Below, piece after piece: positions 16,032 through 27,643 of a stretch of 54,930 nucleotides of DNA. The notes beneath the pieces are model-generated. The model searched no databases, was not told the origin of the DNA, and saw only the letters and a program-made list of their open reading frames with translations. The stretch comes from Deltaproteobacteria bacterium (lineage in GTDB: Bacteria > Myxococcota_A > Polyangia > Haliangiales > SHYZ01): NCBI GenBank assembly GCA_016210055.1, contig JACQUZ010000123.1, positions 1 through 54,930 on the forward strand, read 5' to 3'. Position numbers and translations under genes: made by a program. Each line of letters begins with the position of its first letter. Position 1 is the stretch's first letter.

Positions 16032-17504
16032 CTAGGGCCGTGGCTTGCCCTTGCCCAAGCGCGCCAAGATCTTGTGGATCGACATGCGGTCGATGCCTGC
16101 AGCCCGTGCCGCCGCGGAGATGTTCCCGCCATGTCGCTCGAGGAGCACGTGGATATACCGGCGCTCGAACTCCTCGACGAGCTGCTGCTTCGCCAGCTTG
16201 AAGGGGACATCAATGTCGATTGAGACCTGGACGGGCCCGGACTTTTCATCCCCGAGCGGCATTACGGGGAGAGAGCCCCGTGGGGTAGGTGGGAGCGACG
16301 AGCGATGCATCGGCAGAGGCGCGCCCGGGGCCTCGGAAAGCAACACCGCGCGCTCGATCATGTTGCGAAGCTCGCGCACGTTCCCTGGCCAATCATGCTT
16401 GCGCATCAGGTCTAGGGTTTCCGGGCGGAGCTTGCCGCTATCACCGCCCGGCATGTTCGCCAAAAAATGGTCCACGAGCAGGGGAATGTCCTCACGGCGT
16501 TCCCGGAGCGGCGGCACGTGCACGTGGGCTACGGCGAGACGGTAATAGAGATCCTCGCGGAATCGCCCCCGGTTGACCTCGACGGCCAAGTCCCGATTGG
16601 TGGCGGCGACGACCCGAATGTCGGTAATAATGGGCTTGCTCCCGCCAACGCGGCGGATCTCCTTCCGTTCGAGGACTCGCAGGAGCTTCGGTTGGAGATC
16701 GAGCGGGAGCTCGCCGACCTCGTCGAGGAAGAGCGTACCGCCGTGGGCGCGCTCGAAGGCGCCAGCGTAGGACGTCACCGCGCCGGTGAACGCGCCACGT
16801 TCGTGGCCAAAGAGCTCGCTCTCGACGAGGTTGGCGGGGATCGCGCCGCAGTCCAGGACGACGAAGGCCCCCGCCGTCCGTGGCGACTGCTCATGCAGCG
16901 CCTCGGCCACGAGCTCCTTTCCCGTGCCCGTCTCGCCGGTGACCAGAACCGTGGCGTCGGTTGCGGCGATCCGCGCTAGCCGAGCGAAGAACTCTCGCAT
17001 GACGACGCTGCGACCGACCATGCCGCCGAACCGATCCTCAGTGGAGATGGCGAGCTCAATCGACTCCCCGAGAGGCTCGAACCTAAGCCGCGTGCTCCCA
17101 ATGGCGATCATCGTGCCGGGATTGACGTAGATATCGTTGACGCGGTGCCCAGCGACCCATGTCCCATTTGTTGACTCGAGGTCGCGAAGCCGATACCCCT
17201 GCTCGTCCAGGCGGATCTCGGCATGGAGCCCTGAGACCTTGCTGTCCGTAAGGGTGAGGTCAGAGCCGCGGCGGGCGCCCACGCGTATGACGTGGGTCTC
17301 GAACTCGCGCACGAGGCCAGCGTCCGGACCTGACACCACCTCCAGGAGGCAGCGGCGCACGCGAAGGCCCGCGGCCTTCCCATCCACGTACGTGACCCAC
17401 GTGCCGCTGCGGAGATCCGCCTGATCCACGACGTGAACATAGCACGGGCCGGCGCCGAGCCTACGATCCCATCGTTGACGGCGCGCGCCATCCCCGTAGG
17501 CCAC
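16032..17504 (-). CDS. FHA-domain sigma-54-dependent transcriptional activator
   Basis: This enhancer-binding protein has about 490 residues and activates sigma-54 promoters, probably under control of a Thr-phosphorylated partner. The FHA domain spans about 70-145 ([29 protein letters not shown]). The AAA+ domain spans about 165-400, with Walker A GETGTGKE, the sigma-54 contact loop GAFTGA, Walker [12 protein letters not shown] and arginine-finger region [10 protein letters not shown]. The C-terminus has a Fis-type helix-turn-helix ([22 protein letters not shown]). There is no REC domain. FHA-type activators are typical of Myxococcota and pair with Ser/Thr kinases, so the nearby PEGA kinase is a candidate partner (inference). 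The start is uncertain: GTG 17504 is the longest, and GTG 17429 or the GTG within TYVDGK are alternatives. Confidence 0.93.
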   Translation of the reverse strand: MAYGDGARRQRWDRRLGAGPCYVHVVDQADLRSGTWVTYVDGKAAGLRVRRCLLEVVSGPDAGLVREFETHVIRVGARRGSDLTLTDSKVSGLHAEIRLDEQGYRLRDLESTNGTWVAGHRVNDIYVNPGTMIAIGSTRLRFEPLGESIELAISTEDRFGGMVGRSVVMREFFARLARIAATDATVLVTGETGTGKELVAEALHEQSPRTAGAFVVLDCGAIPANLVESELFGHERGAFTGAVTSYAGAFERAHGGTLFLDEVGELPLDLQPKLLRVLERKEIRRVGGSKPIITDIRVVAATNRDLAVEVNRGRFREDLYYRLAVAHVHVPPLRERREDIPLLVDHFLANMPGGDSGKLRPETLDLMRKHDWPGNVRELRNMIERAVLLSEAPGAPLPMHRSSLPPTPRGSLPVMPLGDEKSGPVQVSIDIDVPFKLAKQQLVEEFERRYIHVLLERHGGNISAAARAAGIDRMSIHKILARLGKGKPRP

Positions 17505-18164
17505 GTGGGAAAATGTCTTGTTCGGGTGGATCCAATCCTGGTTCCGTCGCTCGTCTACCTAGGCTGGTCCCTCGCAGAGCGTTACCGACATGTTTCCCCG
17601 AAAGGCTTCGAGAGACCCGCCGAGAGTCCGCTTTCCTGGGCCGCAGGGGTTACGGTTGGGATCCTTGCAGGCATCGTCCTTCACGGCGCAATGAAACTGG
17701 CTAGCCTGGGGCGTGGCGTGGATCGACCCTCGGAGCTCACGTTGAGCCTCCTCGGTGGGAGGTGGGAGCCAGGCGCCGGCAATGAGCGCATGGCCTGGCG
17801 GTGCGCCGTGGCTGGACCGCTCACGTGGCTCGTCTTGGCGTTGCTCACGTGGGTCGTGACACGTCACGGTCCTCGCTTGCCAAGCGAGGGTGAGCTCCCC
17901 CTCCGGGACCTATGGCGGTACCAGCTCATCGCCGGGATGATCCATCTTCTTCCGGCGAGGCCATTTGACGGCGGCGCGATCCTTTTCGGATTGGCTCTGC
18001 CGAGGCTCGGCCTTCGCGTGACGTGGCATGTCGCCAGGGCGATCGGATGGCTCCTCGCCCTGGCCTGCATCTTCCTTGCATTCGCCTACCGAGCCGTGGC
18101 GTTCCTCGTCATCGCCGTTTTTCTGTTCGCCGCGTCGGAGGAGGAGCCCGCTCATCACTCGTAA
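17505..18164 (+). CDS. Degenerate site-2-protease (M50-like) membrane protein
   Basis: This integral membrane protein of about 219 residues has the topology and second motif of site-2 intramembrane metalloproteases. [12 protein letters not shown] (about 147-157) corresponds to the NxxPxxPLDGG motif and keeps the Asp ligand. The first motif, normally HExxH, reads HGAMK (60-64): only the first His remains, while the catalytic Glu and second His are gone. It therefore cannot be a normal protease and may be a pseudoenzyme or adaptor. Several helices are seen ([60 protein letters not shown]). GTG 17505 was chosen, directly adjacent to the start of the divergent regulator; GTG 17526 is an alternative. 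No ribosome site is obvious. Confidence 0.75.
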   Translation: MGKCLVRVDPILVPSLVYLGWSLAERYRHVSPKGFERPAESPLSWAAGVTVGILAGIVLHGAMKLASLGRGVDRPSELTLSLLGGRWEPGAGNERMAWRCAVAGPLTWLVLALLTWVVTRHGPRLPSEGELPLRDLWRYQLIAGMIHLLPARPFDGGAILFGLALPRLGLRVTWHVARAIGWLLALACIFLAFAYRAVAFLVIAVFLFAASEEEPAHHS

Positions 18165-18211
18165 CCACGCGCAACCACTTCGTTTTTTATCGGCGACCGC
18201 AACATGTGCGA

Positions 18212-18232
18212 TTCAATAAGAGGTTCAATAAG
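18212..18232 (+). repeat. Short direct repeat in an AT-rich pocket
   Basis: TTCAATAAG occurs at 18212-18220 and 18224-18232, a 12-bp period that places both on one face of the helix. It lies about 60-75 bp upstream of the phosphatase start, in a locally AT-rich stretch that also has TAAAAT at 18278-18283. It may be a regulator site; nothing else supports this. Confidence 0.35.
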
Positions 18233-18287
18233 GACCGCGCCCCCGTCCGGAGTTGCTTCGCGGGGGGCGGCCAGCCATAAAATAGAT

Positions 18288-19907
18288 GTGGTCTTTGTGG
18301 TCGTCCGCCGTGCGAAGTCTCGCCCGAGCATCCTGGCGACCATGGCGGTTGCGGCGATTCTTGTGTTCGCGGCGGGATGGCTGGCCTTGTACTCGGGTCG
18401 GGCCGCATTCGGCTTCCTGCCGTCCCTCAACACGGAGAAGCCCGCGCTCGCGATGATTCCGCCGGTCCTCGGTCACGCTCCACCACGCCTCGCAAAGCGA
18501 GTGGTCCTCTTCATCCTCGACGGGCTCCGCCTCGACACGTCCTACGGGCGCCCATTCCTCGGCCGCTTGCGCTCGCGCGGCATCGATGCCCAAGCGGACT
18601 CGCACTTTCCGACGCTTTCGCGACCTAATTACACCTCCATTGCGACGGGGGTCGAACCGCGCTGGAGCGGGGTCCGCACCAACGATTACAAGGGGCGCGT
18701 CCCGCTCGACAGCATCATGGCCCGGGCGCGCGCCCAAGGCCTGCGCGTTTCCTTCATCGGCGAAAACTCCTCCGAGTTCCCGCGCATGTTTTCCCCCGAG
18801 CTCGACGAGGGAATCGTCACGCCCTGGCCCGGGGGCATCCAGCGCTCTGCCGAAAGCGCCCTATCCCGGGGCGACGAGCTGGTGATCCTCATCTTCGACG
18901 AGATCGACTCGGTCGGCCACGCTCTCGGCGCCGCATCTCCAGAGTACCGAGAAGCGGTACGCCGCGTGGACCAATCGCTAGGCGCCCTGATCGACAAGCT
19001 GGATTTCACCCGCGACGCCGTGGTTGTCGTCGCTGATCACGGCCACGTCGACAAGGGAGGACACGGCGGCCTGGAGCCAGAAGCGGTCACGGTGCCCCTT
19101 GTCTTGGCCGGCGCGGGAATCGATCCCGGCGCGATGATTGTTGGCGCTCGGCTTATCGACGTAGCGCCGACGATCGCGGCGCTCCTCGGGCTTCCCGCCC
19201 CAGGACACGCCTTTGGGCGCACCCTCACGACCGCCCTCGCGATCCCCGAGGACTCACGGCGTGCCCTAGCCGACGCTGACTCGTCGCGGCACGAGCGCCT
19301 CTTCCCCATCGCCAAGTCGCTTCATGAGGAACAGGCGAAACATGCGTGGACCATGCGGCTCTCCCGTTGCTCGCTCGTCGTGTCAGGACTCGCCCTTCTC
19401 CTGGCGTTCACCGTGTTTGCCGCGCACCGGAGTGTCGTCATCGTCGATCGCCGCGTCCTCCTCATTGCCGTGCCGGCGTTCCCCATGACGTTCTACGCGA
19501 TGGTCATGACCTTCGAGGAGTTCCTGTCGCCTTCCATGCTCCCAGGCACGGCACCCCTCGCCAGCAAGCTCTTTGTCTATGGCGGCGTTGCTGCGCTCGC
19601 ACACCTCATGGCGAGCTGGTGCGCGCTCACGGGTCGCCTGGTGCCTCGGGAAAGGCTGGCGGCGGCCACTGGGCTCGCGCTGGTCGGCTTGCTCGTCGCA
19701 GTGGCGCCCGCGGGCGCCGCCTGGGCCCTCGCTGGCCATGACTTCGCGATCATGCTGCCTGGTCCTCGCTCGTTGCTCCTGCCTCCGGTCACAGCGTCGG
19801 CGGTGTGCTGCTACGCGCTGTCCGCGGCATTCACGCTGGTCGTCGAGTACCTGGTCTTCCTCGCGCGCGCGTCCGACCCGGCCCGCGTGGCCATGCGCGC
19901 GGCGTAG
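18288..19907 (+). CDS. Membrane alkaline-phosphatase-superfamily hydrolase
   Basis: This is a protein of about 539 residues with an N-terminal membrane anchor (SILATMAVAAILVFAAGWLALY), an extracytoplasmic phosphatase/phosphodiesterase domain (about 65-355) and a C-terminal bundle of about four to five membrane helices. Metal-site motifs of the superfamily are LFILDGLRLDT, the Thr nucleophile region SHFPTLSRPNYTS, FDEIDSVGHALG and ADHGHVDKGGHGG. The layout recalls GPI ethanolamine-phosphate transferases and nucleotide pyrophosphatase-like enzymes, so a phosphotransferase acting on lipids or glycans is plausible. The start is uncertain: GTG 18288 or 18297 both give a basic N-terminus before the helix, and no clear ribosome site is present. 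An upstream ATG at 18204 would add unconserved residues. Confidence 0.85.
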   Translation: MVFVVVRRAKSRPSILATMAVAAILVFAAGWLALYSGRAAFGFLPSLNTEKPALAMIPPVLGHAPPRLAKRVVLFILDGLRLDTSYGRPFLGRLRSRGIDAQADSHFPTLSRPNYTSIATGVEPRWSGVRTNDYKGRVPLDSIMARARAQGLRVSFIGENSSEFPRMFSPELDEGIVTPWPGGIQRSAESALSRGDELVILIFDEIDSVGHALGAASPEYREAVRRVDQSLGALIDKLDFTRDAVVVVADHGHVDKGGHGGLEPEAVTVPLVLAGAGIDPGAMIVGARLIDVAPTIAALLGLPAPGHAFGRTLTTALAIPEDSRRALADADSSRHERLFPIAKSLHEEQAKHAWTMRLSRCSLVVSGLALLLAFTVFAAHRSVVIVDRRVLLIAVPAFPMTFYAMVMTFEEFLSPSMLPGTAPLASKLFVYGGVAALAHLMASWCALTGRLVPRERLAAATGLALVGLLVAVAPAGAAWALAGHDFAIMLPGPRSLLLPPVTASAVCCYALSAAFTLVVEYLVFLARASDPARVAMRAA

Positions 19908-19941
19908 GGCGGATCGGTCGGGGGTTCAGTGGTAGTGGTCC

Positions 19942-21105
19942 TTAGTCCGGGCTCGCCGCAGAGAAGTTCGCTCCAGAGAGGAGCGTGCCGGGCGTCCACT
20001 TGCGATCGATCGCGTGACCTGGTGCGCTTCCGTGCACGGTGAAGTCACCTGACATGTCCGGGCTCCTGGTGATCGATTGATCCTCGCCTGCAGCGAACGA
20101 CACGGTCTCGAGAACCGCACTCGTCTTCGCGCTCCCCAAGGTAAGTCGGACCGTATCGCCTGAGTTGCTGAGCCCAAGGCTTGAGGCTGACAAGGCCACC
20201 GCGTCGCCGACGTGCTTGCCGTCGCTTCCCGAACACCATGGCTTCGTGCGAGTCGTGCCGGTGGGCCCGCCATACACCAAGATCGCCTCGCCTGGGCCAA
20301 GGACCGCCCCGCTCGGGAACGTGAAGCGTGGCGCGCCGCTCGACCACGCCGCCTCGTCCCACAAGGAAAGGCCATCCAGGCGCACGGGATTCTTGGCGCG
20401 GCTCACGATCTCCACGAACTCGTCGTCGTCATCGCTGGTCGTGCCGTCGCAGTTGGCATCGCCGCCCGACACGGGCACGTCGTAGAAGACTTCGTTGATG
20501 ATCAGATCTCCTACAAGCGGTGGGCCTGCGGAACTCACGATGCCCACGAGGAGTGTCTTGTCGCCCGAGGGGAGGGAAGCAGTCACGCCAACCGGCTCCG
20601 CGCTCAGGCCGTCTCCCCGCACCCGGAAGGCGCCGGCCGTGTCACCAGGCCGCACGCGCACCGAGGTGGGAACCGCCAGGATTGCAGGTGCCAGGCTCCT
20701 AAGCGAAACGATGACTCCTTCGGGCGGCGCCGGATTGTCCAGGGCCACCGAGAGGATGGCCGTTCCGCCAAGCTCCAACACGGAGACCGCTTCCGGCCCA
20801 ATCCCGATCAGCCTGGGTGGCGGCGCAGCATCGGGCGGCGCGGCGTCGGGCGGCGCGGCGTCAACAGGCGCCGCGTCGGGAGGCCTCGCATCTGGCCGTC
20901 CAGCGTCCTTTCCCCCGGCATCGATGCCGCTGTCCGAGCGGGTCTCTGTCCGGGCATCGGTGGACAGCTCGTCGGGCCCGGGAGAAGCGTCCCCCACGCC
21001 AGAGTCCAGGGACCCGATCGCGCCCTGCGCACAGGCCACAACGAGCATGGCCAAGAACAACGCGGCCAGCGCCGAGCGCCCCGCACGACATGCTGCTCCA
21101 GACAA
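19942..21105 (-). CDS. Lipoprotein with lamin-tail domain
   Basis: This predicted lipoprotein has 387 residues: signal ALAALFLAMLVVAC with the lipidated Cys near residue 25. A low-complexity linker rich in Asp, Ala and Pro (about 35-97, with PPDAA repeats) is typical of myxobacterial surface lipoproteins. An Ig-like beta region follows (about 100-195). A C-terminal lamin-tail domain (about 200-350) contains LIINEVFYDVP, a run of Asp (SDDDDEFVEI) and LDGLSLWD. Lamin-tail domains occur in secreted nucleases and surface proteins; no catalytic domain is present. The TTG start at 21105 is well supported by AGGAGG 6 nt upstream. That ribosome site overlaps the stop codon of the START-like gene, so the two are co-translated. 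Confidence 0.88.
   Translation of the reverse strand: MSGAACRAGRSALAALFLAMLVVACAQGAIGSLDSGVGDASPGPDELSTDARTETRSDSGIDAGGKDAGRPDARPPDAAPVDAAPPDAAPPDAAPPPRLIGIGPEAVSVLELGGTAILSVALDNPAPPEGVIVSLRSLAPAILAVPTSVRVRPGDTAGAFRVRGDGLSAEPVGVTASLPSGDKTLLVGIVSSAGPPLVGDLIINEVFYDVPVSGGDANCDGTTSDDDDEFVEIVSRAKNPVRLDGLSLWDEAAWSSGAPRFTFPSGAVLGPGEAILVYGGPTGTTRTKPWCSGSDGKHVGDAVALSASSLGLSNSGDTVRLTLGSAKTSAVLETVSFAAGEDQSITRSPDMSGDFTVHGSAPGHAIDRKWTPGTLLSGANFSAASPD
20825..20884 (-). repeat. Four 15-bp tandem units encoding PPDAA-type repeats
   Basis: Units start at 20825, 20840, 20855 and 20870. They differ by a few bases each, and the frame is preserved because the period is a multiple of three. They encode the Pro/Asp/Ala linker of the lamin-tail lipoprotein and could vary in number between strains. 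Confidence 0.75.
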
Positions 21106-21108
21106 GTG

Positions 21109-21558
21109 CTACCTCCTGCTTCGGACCTCTCGCTCCAGGGCCTTGAACATGTTGGGGATGCTGTGCGCCATCAGGGCGTTCGCGACCTTGTTCACCACGA
21201 ACTTCGGGAGCGGCGCATTGACGGCGAGTCCAGCGCGGTACTTGATTCGGGTACTGTCCCCCTCGGGCTCGAAAGTCCATCCCCCCTTGCTATCCGTAAC
21301 GACCTCTCCTTCCACGTAAGACCAGCTCGTTTGGAGCTTCTCTTCGTCGTGGACGATATCGATGACGTAGCGGACTTCGACCACGACCTTGGCGCGAAAC
21401 TCCACGCGCTTCTTGTCTCCTTCGTAGCCGAGCACGCGCGCCGACGTCATTTCCGAAAAAAGGTGGGGATAGCGGGGGTAATCAGTGACTACGTCGTAGA
21501 CAGCCCGAGGGGGGACCCCACGGATCAAATGTTCACGCTCAATGGTCTGGAGGTCCAT
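21109..21558 (-). CDS. SRPBCC/START-like (COQ10/polyketide-cyclase type) protein
   Basis: This is a helix-grip ligand-binding protein of 149 residues in the family of coenzyme-Q-binding COQ10 and RatA-like proteins. It shows GVPPRAVYDVVTDYPRYPHLFSEM at the N-terminus, the strand-rich middle (RVEFRAKVVVEVRYVID, GGWTFEPEGDSTRIKYRAGL) and the C-terminal helix (VNKVANALMAHSIPNMFKALEREV). No signal peptide is seen. ATG 21558 starts at the conserved first strand; an upstream in-frame extension has no ribosome site. It probably binds a hydrophobic ligand; the role is unknown. Its stop lies within the ribosome site of the lamin-tail lipoprotein, and it is divergent from the M1 aminopeptidase. Confidence 0.85.
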   Translation of the reverse strand: MDLQTIEREHLIRGVPPRAVYDVVTDYPRYPHLFSEMTSARVLGYEGDKKRVEFRAKVVVEVRYVIDIVHDEEKLQTSWSYVEGEVVTDSKGGWTFEPEGDSTRIKYRAGLAVNAPLPKFVVNKVANALMAHSIPNMFKALEREVRSRR

Positions 21559-21587
21559 GGGCGGGAACCTACTTTGAGGAGCTTGCC

Positions 21588-24287
<2,700 letters not shown>

Positions 24288-24296
24288 TTCCGCGCC

Positions 24297-25409
24297 ATGC
24301 GCCTGGCCATCGACGGGCATGCCGACACGCCACAGCGCTTCCTCGACCTGGGGGAGCGCTTCGATGACCCGGCGTCTCGTGCCGAAGTCTCACTCCACAG
24401 GGCCCGCGTGGGCGGACTGGTCGCGCAGTTCTTCTCCATCTGGGTCGAACCTGATGCCTTTCCAGGTGAAGCCGCATGGCAACGCGCCCAGGCGCTTGTA
24501 GAATCCGTCGAAGAGCAGGCCCACGGAAGCGCCGAAGTAGCTCTCGCCCGAACCCATGATGAGGTCCGCTCGAACATCGAGCAGGGGATCTTTTCGATTC
24601 TCTTCGGGCTCGAAGGGGCCCACGCCCTCGGCGCCAGAGAAACGCCGATTTCGCCGCGGCTCGATCGGCTAAGAATGCTTGCCGAGCGCGGGCTCAAGTA
24701 CGTCACGCTTACCTGGTCCACCTCGAACGATTTCGCCGGATCCTCTGGGGACCGGGGGCGCGACCGCGGCCTCTCCGCTCATGGACTCGAGCTCATTTCG
24801 ACCTGCGCCGAGCTGGGCGTGCTCGTTGACGTCTCGCATGCATCGGACCCCACGTTCAACGACGTGGCCAAGTGGGCACGCGCGACGTCACGCCCGCTCG
24901 TCGCCTCCCATTCCTCCGCGCGCGCCCTGGCTTCGAGCCCCAGGAACTTGGCCGACGATCAGCTGCGCGCGCTCGCGGATACAGGAGGGATCGCCTCAGT
25001 CAATTACTACCCATCGTTTCTCTGCGACGCCTTCCGCGCGCGATTCGAGGCAGAGGCCCCGCGCGAGTGGCGCCGCGAGATCCACGCGCGCGCGAAAGTC
25101 CTCGAGACAAGCCCAGGTCGAGCCTCATTGCTCGCATTCCACCAGGTCTGCGAGCGGGCGCGGGCCATATCCCCCATGCCAACCGTGGAAACCGTCGCTG
25201 CGCACGTTGTGCACATGGTTAACGTCGCGGGCGAAGATCACGTTGGCCTTGGATCTGATTTCGATGGAATCGCAGCTGTTCCGGCGGGACTCGAAGATGC
25301 CTCGGCCCTTCCACGCCTCGCTCGAGCGCTCTCACAACGAGGGGCCGCTCCTCGCGTGATCGATAAGGTCTTCGCCGAGAATTGGCTCCGGATTCTACGC
25401 GCCGTGTAA
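24297..25409 (+). CDS. M19 family dipeptidase (membrane dipeptidase-like)
   Basis: This binuclear zinc dipeptidase has 370 residues and hydrolyses dipeptides, sometimes D-amino-acid ones. Visible ligands are H8 and D10 in DGHAD, bridging E106 in FGLEGAHAL, H181 in DVSHAS and H205 in SHSSAR; LGSDFDGIAAVP lies near the C-terminus. No signal peptide or anchor is present, so it acts in the cytosol despite the family name. It lies 9 bp after the M1 aminopeptidase, probably one peptide-recycling operon in which the aminopeptidase trims peptides and M19 finishes dipeptides. After its stop, 169 bp hold no recognisable feature. Confidence 0.92.
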   Translation: MRLAIDGHADTPQRFLDLGERFDDPASRAEVSLHRARVGGLVAQFFSIWVEPDAFPGEAAWQRAQALVESVEEQAHGSAEVALARTHDEVRSNIEQGIFSILFGLEGAHALGARETPISPRLDRLRMLAERGLKYVTLTWSTSNDFAGSSGDRGRDRGLSAHGLELISTCAELGVLVDVSHASDPTFNDVAKWARATSRPLVASHSSARALASSPRNLADDQLRALADTGGIASVNYYPSFLCDAFRARFEAEAPREWRREIHARAKVLETSPGRASLLAFHQVCERARAISPMPTVETVAAHVVHMVNVAGEDHVGLGSDFDGIAAVPAGLEDASALPRLARALSQRGAAPRVIDKVFAENWLRILRAV

Positions 25410-25578
25410 ACGCGCGGTGCACCCACATCGTGTATCCACAGGCAACTTTCATACACCGGTGAAAAACGGATCGTGCACCCCCTGCACTTTGCCCGGAAGA
25501 CACGTAGTGGGCCGCCCAGATATTTCGAGCGCTCGAGCGGCGACGGGATTCGGCACCTGTCTTGCTTGAGTACAGGGC

Positions 25579-26520
25579 ATGGCACGATTGGCCTTCCACC
25601 CAAGAGGCGCCCGCTCCTTCGGGCTTCCTCCAGAAGACGACAACCACTCCCTGGAGGGGCTCGTCATCGAGCGCCGCTACCGCGTAGGGCGGCAAGTCGC
25701 CATCACGTCGTCGGCGAGCGTCCATGAAGCGATCTCCTTGAAACCAGCGCGCGCCACCCATGGGAAGATGCACGTGGCGCTCAAGTTCCTTTCCCCCGGG
25801 AAGGCCCGGGATGCTGATGCGGTGGCGCGATTCACGCACGAGGCGTTCTTGGGGACCCGCTTCGACCATCCAAGCCTGGTCAAGGTGTTGGATTTTGGGC
25901 GTCTCCCAGACAAGCAACCGTACTTCGCCATGGCGCTCTGCAGGGGCTTGTCCATGAGTCGCCTTCTCGCTGAATCTGGGCCACTCTCGGTGCCGCTTGC
26001 CGTTTCGTTGCTCGACGATGCCGCCGACGCGCTGTCGTGCCTGCACGAGCATGGGGTCGTGCACCGAGACATCAAGCCGGGGAACCTGTTCGTGACCATG
26101 AGCAGCGGCAAGTGGCCTAGGCTCAAGGTGCTGGACCTGGGCGTGGCAGGTATCTTTGACGCCGAACGAGCACAAGCCCTCGGGATCGTCGACGTGGGCT
26201 CTCGGGGTACCTGGGGAACCCCCGCGTGCCTGGCCCCCGAGCAAGCACTTGGCATGCCCGTGGACGCCCGTGCCGACGTGTACGCCTTGGCGTGTGTCGC
26301 ATACCGCATGCTCACTGGGAAAGAGCCGTTTTCCGGCAGCTCGGTGGAGTCCACGGTTTCCAAGCACCTGCTCAGCATGCCGATGGCGGCATCGCAGGCC
26401 AACCCGTTGCTCCCAGAGCAAGTCGATGGCGTGCTGGCATGGGGCATGGCCAAGCATCGGCAGTATCGGATCCCGACGGCCCGGGCGCTCGTCGCGGAGC
26501 TTCGAGACGCGCTTCACTAG
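25579..26520 (+). CDS. Ser/Thr protein kinase with atypical N-lobe
   Basis: This compact cytosolic kinase-domain protein has 313 residues and no membrane helix. Conserved positions are K69 (VALKFL), E88, catalytic D164 in HRDIKPGN, DLG (186-188) in place of DFG, and APEQ (219-222). The glycine-rich loop is not recognisable: where GxGxxGxV is expected the sequence reads VAITSSASV. ATP binding may therefore be weakened or specialised. The length ends at the kinase C-lobe, so partners must supply specificity. ATG 25579 lacks a strong ribosome site. It converges with the REC-HK gene with a 4-bp gap. Confidence 0.88.
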   Translation: MARLAFHPRGARSFGLPPEDDNHSLEGLVIERRYRVGRQVAITSSASVHEAISLKPARATHGKMHVALKFLSPGKARDADAVARFTHEAFLGTRFDHPSLVKVLDFGRLPDKQPYFAMALCRGLSMSRLLAESGPLSVPLAVSLLDDAADALSCLHEHGVVHRDIKPGNLFVTMSSGKWPRLKVLDLGVAGIFDAERAQALGIVDVGSRGTWGTPACLAPEQALGMPVDARADVYALACVAYRMLTGKEPFSGSSVESTVSKHLLSMPMAASQANPLLPEQVDGVLAWGMAKHRQYRIPTARALVAELRDALH

Positions 26521-26524
26521 CCAG

Positions 26525-27643
26525 CTAAACGGGCAGCTTCACGCGAAACAGGCTCCCCTTTGGATGGTTGTCCTCCACCCAGATCGTCCCTCCGTGGGCT
26601 TCGGCGACCATGCGACAGAACACCAAGCCCAAGCCTCGGCTTGAACGAGCATGGGCATGTGCCGAGGGGTTGAGCTGCACGTACTTGTCGAACACGATTT
26701 TCTTGTACGCATCGGGGATCCCTGGGCCCTCGTCACGCACGCGCAACTCGAGGTGCGAGTTGTCGGAAGACGCCTCAATCCCAATCGTTCCCCCTGCCGG
26801 CGTGTACTTGAACGAGTTGTCGATCAAGTTGTCTAGCAATCGCCTGAGCAGGTTCCTGTCTGCATGTACCCTTTCCCGCTGGCAAGCGAGCGACATGACC
26901 ACACGGTGGTTGCGCATGCTCGCCCGACGCTTCGCGCCCGTGAAAACCTCGTTGGCGAGCGCACCAAGGTCGAGCTCGGCCGCGGCCACGCATAGCGCAC
27001 CGTCCTCCGCCTTTCGCACGTCCAGGAGATCGAGCACCATCCGGTTCATCGAGCTCACCGCGACGAAGGTGTCCCGGAGCGCCTCGCCCGCATTCTCGGA
27101 GAAGGAGGATACCTCCTCGATGTACTCCAAGTTGGCGATGATGGTCGTGAGCGGGCTCTTCAGGTCATGCACGAGGAAGGCGATCAAGTCGTCTTTCTGC
27201 CGCTGCACGCGGACGAGCTCGTCCCGCTCGGCCTTGAGACGCTCGGTGAGGCGACGGACGCGAAGCAACGACCGAACCCGCAGCAGCAGCTCAGCTCGCT
27301 GGATGGGCTTTGTGAGGAAGTCGTCGGCTCCCGACTCCATCGCCTGCCTATGGTTCTTCAGGTCGTTCATGGCGGTGAGAAAGGCGATCGGAACGTCCGC
27401 GCCGCCAGGGCAGCCGCGCAATCGCCGGCATGTCTCGAAACCGTCCATTCGAGGCATCGATATATCGAGGAGCACCATGTCCGCCGGCTCCGATGAGAAG
27501 GCATCGAGAGCCTGTTGCCCTCCCTCGGCCAAGATCACGTCAAACCCCTCGGCGCCGAGGTTGGCCTCGACAAGCATTCGATTCTCGAGCACGTCGTCCA
27601 CCACGAGGATGCGCTCCCTGCGAGTGGCCGCCTCTTCGGTCAT
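26525..27643 (-). CDS. Receiver-histidine kinase hybrid
   Basis: This soluble hybrid sensor kinase has 372 residues. The N-terminal receiver (about 10-130) has acidic pocket D16/D17, phosphoacceptor D60 and K112. A short coiled coil leads into HisKA with H159 (FLVHDLKSPL) and a HATPase_c domain (about 255-372; NLIDNSFKYTP, DEGPGIP, RGLGLVFC). Receiver-first layout means its kinase is probably controlled by an upstream phosphodonor rather than by a membrane sensor. ATG 27643 has AGGAG 6 nt upstream and overlaps the preceding response-regulator stop as ATGA. It is the last gene of the four-gene signalling cluster. Confidence 0.93.
   Translation of the reverse strand: MTEEAATRRERILVVDDVLENRMLVEANLGAEGFDVILAEGGQQALDAFSSEPADMVLLDISMPRMDGFETCRRLRGCPGGADVPIAFLTAMNDLKNHRQAMESGADDFLTKPIQRAELLLRVRSLLRVRRLTERLKAERDELVRVQRQKDDLIAFLVHDLKSPLTTIIANLEYIEEVSSFSENAGEALRDTFVAVSSMNRMVLDLLDVRKAEDGALCVAAAELDLGALANEVFTGAKRRASMRNHRVVMSLACQRERVHADRNLLRRLLDNLIDNSFKYTPAGGTIGIEASSDNSHLELRVRDEGPGIPDAYKKIVFDKYVQLNPSAHAHARSSRGLGLVFCRMVAEAHGGTIWVEDNHPKGSLFRVKLPV

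Noticed and set aside
25219..26517. Minus-strand open frame opposite the M19 dipeptidase end and the kinase
   Set aside because: It spans two unrelated real genes and the gap between them, with no recognisable domain.
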